The notes under the pieces: model-generated
The model's input: only the letters and a program-made list of their open reading frames with translations
What the model was told of the DNA's origin: nothing
Databases searched by the model: none
Assembly: GCF_017591425.1 (NCBI RefSeq)
Contig: NW_024467119.1
Coordinates: 80,034,894 to 80,098,893 of the forward strand
Source of the DNA: Ochotona curzoniae
Taxonomy: Eukaryota; Chordata; Mammalia; Lagomorpha; Ochotonidae
Reading direction: 5' to 3'
DNA length: 64,000 bases
Translations under genes and position numbers: made by a program
Shown: positions 61,595 to 64,000 of the stretch, one piece after another
How positions within the stretch are numbered: the first letter of the stretch is position 1
How the letters are laid out: each line of letters starts with the position of its first letter

Positions 61595-61853
61595 TGTTGG
61601 GGGCATTAACCATTTCTTGCCCTGTGATTGGCCCTTTGCCCTGATTGGTGTGCCTTGGTTATCTTTAAGCTGATTGGTCAGGTTTGACAGATAAGCGGGG
61701 GGCTTGGGGAGGAGGGGCTGGAGCGTAACGGTCATAACCGCCATAGCGGTCACAACGGGCATAATGGACACAACGGGAGATCGGAATAAAGCGCCTTGGA
61801 GACTCTCTCAAGTGTCGGGTGATTTCTTCCGCAGGACGGGAGGACCCCCGATA
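61595..61853 (+). mobile_element. Probable solo LTR of an endogenous retrovirus
   Basis: A 259-bp unit bounded by TGTTGGGGG and CCCCCGATA (7 of 9 positions inverted-repeat) and by an exact 6-bp duplication AGAAAA at 61589-61594 and 61854-61859. Inside are three GATTGG (reverse CCAAT) boxes at 61626, 61643 and 61672, a GC-rich box at about 61695, and AATAAA at 61785-61790 placed as an R-region poly(A) signal. A 6-bp duplication suits class II (betaretrovirus-like) ERVs. No internal viral genes are present. Confidence 0.66.
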
Positions 61854-61984
61854 AGAAAAGATTGGAAATCATGTGTGTTTTTTTTCTCACAATCCTCATT
61901 TTTCATGAATTGTTTGAAGCACTTGTGTGTGAGGTATGTGTCAGAGGGTGGGTGGGTGAAACTGTCTTCTTGCATCTGTCAGCA

Positions 61985-62385
61985 GAATCCATGGACACTA
62001 AGGTTGGTCCCATGTTGTGGCCAAACAGTGAATATGGGAGTGCAGCCATCTCTGACATCCTGATTTAATTATCTGTGGAACCAGGAGTGTCCTCACTGGG
62101 TCACATGATAGTTCTGTGTTAACTTGGTGACAAGCTGCAATACTATTTCCCATAATGGCAGAACCATTTTATCTTCCCAACCATGAAAGACAACAGGGGT
62201 CTCCCCATCTCTGCATCTCTCCTAGCACTTGCTATCCTTTGAATCTGGCTAGTGGTCATTATACTAGGTGTGAAGTGCACATTTTGATTGTAAATTGTAT
62301 TTTCCTGATAACCAGTTGTATCTTTAACAGCGTGTTAGTCATCTGTGTGTCTTCTTTTGGAAAGCTGTTCATTTGGGTTTCTTGC
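61985..62385 (-). mobile_element. L1 3'-region fragment, antisense
   Basis: + strand text such as 'ctcactgggtcacatgatag', 'catctctcctagcacttgct' and 'tgtgtgtcttcttttgg' is the reverse of the L1 3' end as I remember it. Degraded, no frame. Confidence 0.5.
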
Positions 62386-62404
62386 TCATTAAACAAAATT
62401 AATT

Positions 62405-62705
62405 TTAAATCTAAGTGCCAGGTGTGGAAGGTAGGGGGAGAGAGACAACATTCCAATTTGCTGATTTACTCTCAGATGTTGACAATAGCTAGTGCTAGGC
62501 CAGGGCTAAAGCTAGGGTTTCCATACAGATCTGCCACACAGGTGGAAGAAACCAATGACTTGAGTTGCCACTGCTGTCCCTGAGGGTCCGCATTAGTAAG
62601 AAAGTGAAATCAGGAGCTGGAGCTGAGACTGAAACCCACACACTCCAGTGTGGAACATGGGAATGTTAACCAGGGTCTTAACCACTAGGCAAAAGACTCA
62701 CCCCA
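62405..62705 (-). repeat. CSINE, antisense, older
   Basis: 'aagtgccaggtgtggaagg' worn tail, 'gatttactctcagatgttg' and head 'taaccactaggcaaaa'. Confidence 0.62.
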
Positions 62706-62715
62706 ACTGTCCACT

Positions 62716-63032
62716 CTTTTTTAAAAAGAAAAAAAAAAAAGATTTGTTTTTATTGGAAATTCAGATATACAGAGAGGAGGAGAGACAGAGGGTAAGATCT
62801 TACGTCTGCTGATTCACTCTCCAAGTGGCCGTGATGGTCAGAGCTGAACTGATCTGAAGCCAGGAGCCAGGAGCTTCTTTCCTGGCCTGCCATATGGGTG
62901 CAGGATGTCCAGGCCACAAGCAGGGAGCTGGATGGGAAGCAGGTCCACTGGGATTAGAACCGGGGCCATATGGGATCCCGGTGTGTACAAAGTGAGGACT
63001 TCACCTGCTAGACTACCTTGCCTGGCACCCAG
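62716..63032 (-). repeat. CSINE, antisense, 3' body deletion
   Basis: 'aaaaaaaaaagatttgtttt' tail, 'gattcactctccaagtggcc', 'gattagaaccggggccatat' and head 'ttgcctggcacc'. About 40 bp of the middle is missing near 62908. Confidence 0.82.
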
Positions 63033-63219
63033 TTGCCCCATTATAAACCAGGTATTTATGTTTGCCATTGCATTGAGTGAGCTCCTTATTTATTTGTATA
63101 TTAACTGCTTATTATTAGACACAGGGTTTGCAAACATCTTCCCTGCTTTATAAAACTATAGCTCATAGTCATTTACTAATTGTTTGCTTTTCCATGAAGC
63201 AGGCTAAAATTGTTTTCTC

Positions 63220-63720
63220 CTTAGATGCAGAGAAAAGCATTTGATAAATTAAAACATTACTTCATGTTAAAACCCAAAGCAAGATAGGCACAAAGGAGCA
63301 TTTTGCAGCACAATCAGAGCCACGTATGAAAATCTCAATGCCAACATTTTACTGTACAGGAAAGTCTGGAAGCTTTCCCACTAAGATCTGGAACTAGACA
63401 AGGATGCCCACTTTCACCATTGCTGTTCAACATACTGGAAGTACTGGAAGTCCTCACTAGAGCCATGAGGCAAGAAAAAGAAATTAAAGGAATTCAAATT
63501 GGAAATGGAGAATTAACATCATCTGTGTTCCCAGATGATGTGATTCTGTACATGGGAGAACCAAGAGACTCAATATGAGTTTAGCAGGGTAGCAGGATAC
63601 AGAATCAATGACCATAAATTGATGGATTTAGTATACTCAAACAGCCCTATGGCTTAGAAAGCAATGTGTAAGACTTTCATTCAAGGAACAAAATGAAAAG
63701 ATATACAAGTAAAGAAACAT
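63220..63720 (+). pseudogene. L1 ORF2 reverse-transcriptase remnant, sense
   Basis: Decayed LINE-1 endonuclease/reverse-transcriptase coding sequence. In shifting + frames I can read AEKAFDK (63228 region), [14 protein letters not shown] (63391 region) and, at 63520-63550, the catalytic-motif region as FPDDVILY where active L1 has FADD. Stops and shifts follow, for example TGA at about 63577. It is not functional. Confidence 0.75.
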
Positions 63721-64000
63721 ACACTGTCATCTAATAAATGAACAGTGTCATAGAGACCAGATAGCAGAAAACAAGAGCTACAGTGTGCATCTCTGGCCCC
63801 AATACAACACTTAAATATACGTTGACAGCAAGATGCTAGATTCTCTACCATTGCTTATATTCACAACGCCATGACAGAACGCTGGAGTCGAGACTACAAA
63901 TGAAAGACTGAATTATTATAAATTACAGGGGGAAATGGGGAGGGAAGAAAGGAGAGGATACAAAGGGAGGGGAGGAGGAGTTAAGCCCAATACATACAAA
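63721..64000 (+). mobile_element. L1 3' UTR with purine-rich tract, cut by window edge
   Basis: Follows the ORF2 remnant with the rest of ORF2 apparently deleted. 63928-63981 is a G/A tract (gggggaaatggggaggg type) typical of L1 3' UTRs. It continues beyond the window. Confidence 0.55.

Noticed and set aside
61704..62063. 119-codon + frame starting inside the LTR
   Set aside because: It spans the LTR end, the target duplication and L1-derived DNA; no viral or host protein resemblance.

Overview
The window looks like lagomorph nuclear DNA, most likely pika (Ochotona). It is dense in tRNA-derived C-repeat SINEs (CSINEs). The youngest copies have heads and tails that I associate with pika rather than rabbit. 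This species call is inference from memory of the SINE subfamilies; no search was run.

One protein-coding gene is present: the 3' three quarters of TMEM131L (KIAA0922) on the + strand, from 2446 to 49214. I can place 23 consecutive coding exons with GT/AG splice sites. Reading phase is continuous across all 22 junctions, and they end in a normal stop codon. Joined, they encode 1216 residues with no frameshift or premature stop. From memory the human protein is about 1609 residues, so the first roughly 390 residues lie upstream. The encoded part is the membrane-proximal lumenal/extracellular region (PapD/Ig-like beta domains, several N-glycosylation sequons), one transmembrane helix split by the exon 12/13 junction of this window's numbering (k/l), and a long Lys/Ser/Pro-rich cytoplasmic tail. 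TMEM131-family proteins are linked to procollagen export, and TMEM131L to dampening of Wnt signalling through LRP6 turnover in thymocytes.

Layout: 1-2445 is intron with an L1-like scrap and two CSINEs. From 2446 to 20553 there are 13 exons (a-m) with mostly antisense CSINEs between them. From 20554 to 29168 is an 8.6-kb intron with a 340-bp CCCTTT-type pyrimidine tract and a 1.5-kb minisatellite of about 32 units of 46-47 bp, containing an 11-unit higher-order duplication. From 29169 to 49214 are ten 3' exons (n-w) in increasingly GC-rich sequence with smaller minisatellites. Polyadenylation signals are at 49243 and 49335.

From about 49360 to 64000 the sequence is intergenic and I see no gene. 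It holds about 18 CSINEs, a region resembling L1 5'-UTR monomers, a Tigger-like DNA transposon, internally deleted L1 copies in both orientations, a likely solo ERV LTR with a perfect 6-bp target duplication, and at the right edge a decayed L1 ORF2 reverse-transcriptase remnant with an L1-type purine-rich 3' UTR. No tRNA, rRNA, CRISPR or convincing second gene was found. I did not find a clearly new coding system. The most unusual objects are the minisatellite, the solo LTR, an in-frame alternative acceptor next to the transmembrane helix, and a small hairpin-like element present in at least two introns.
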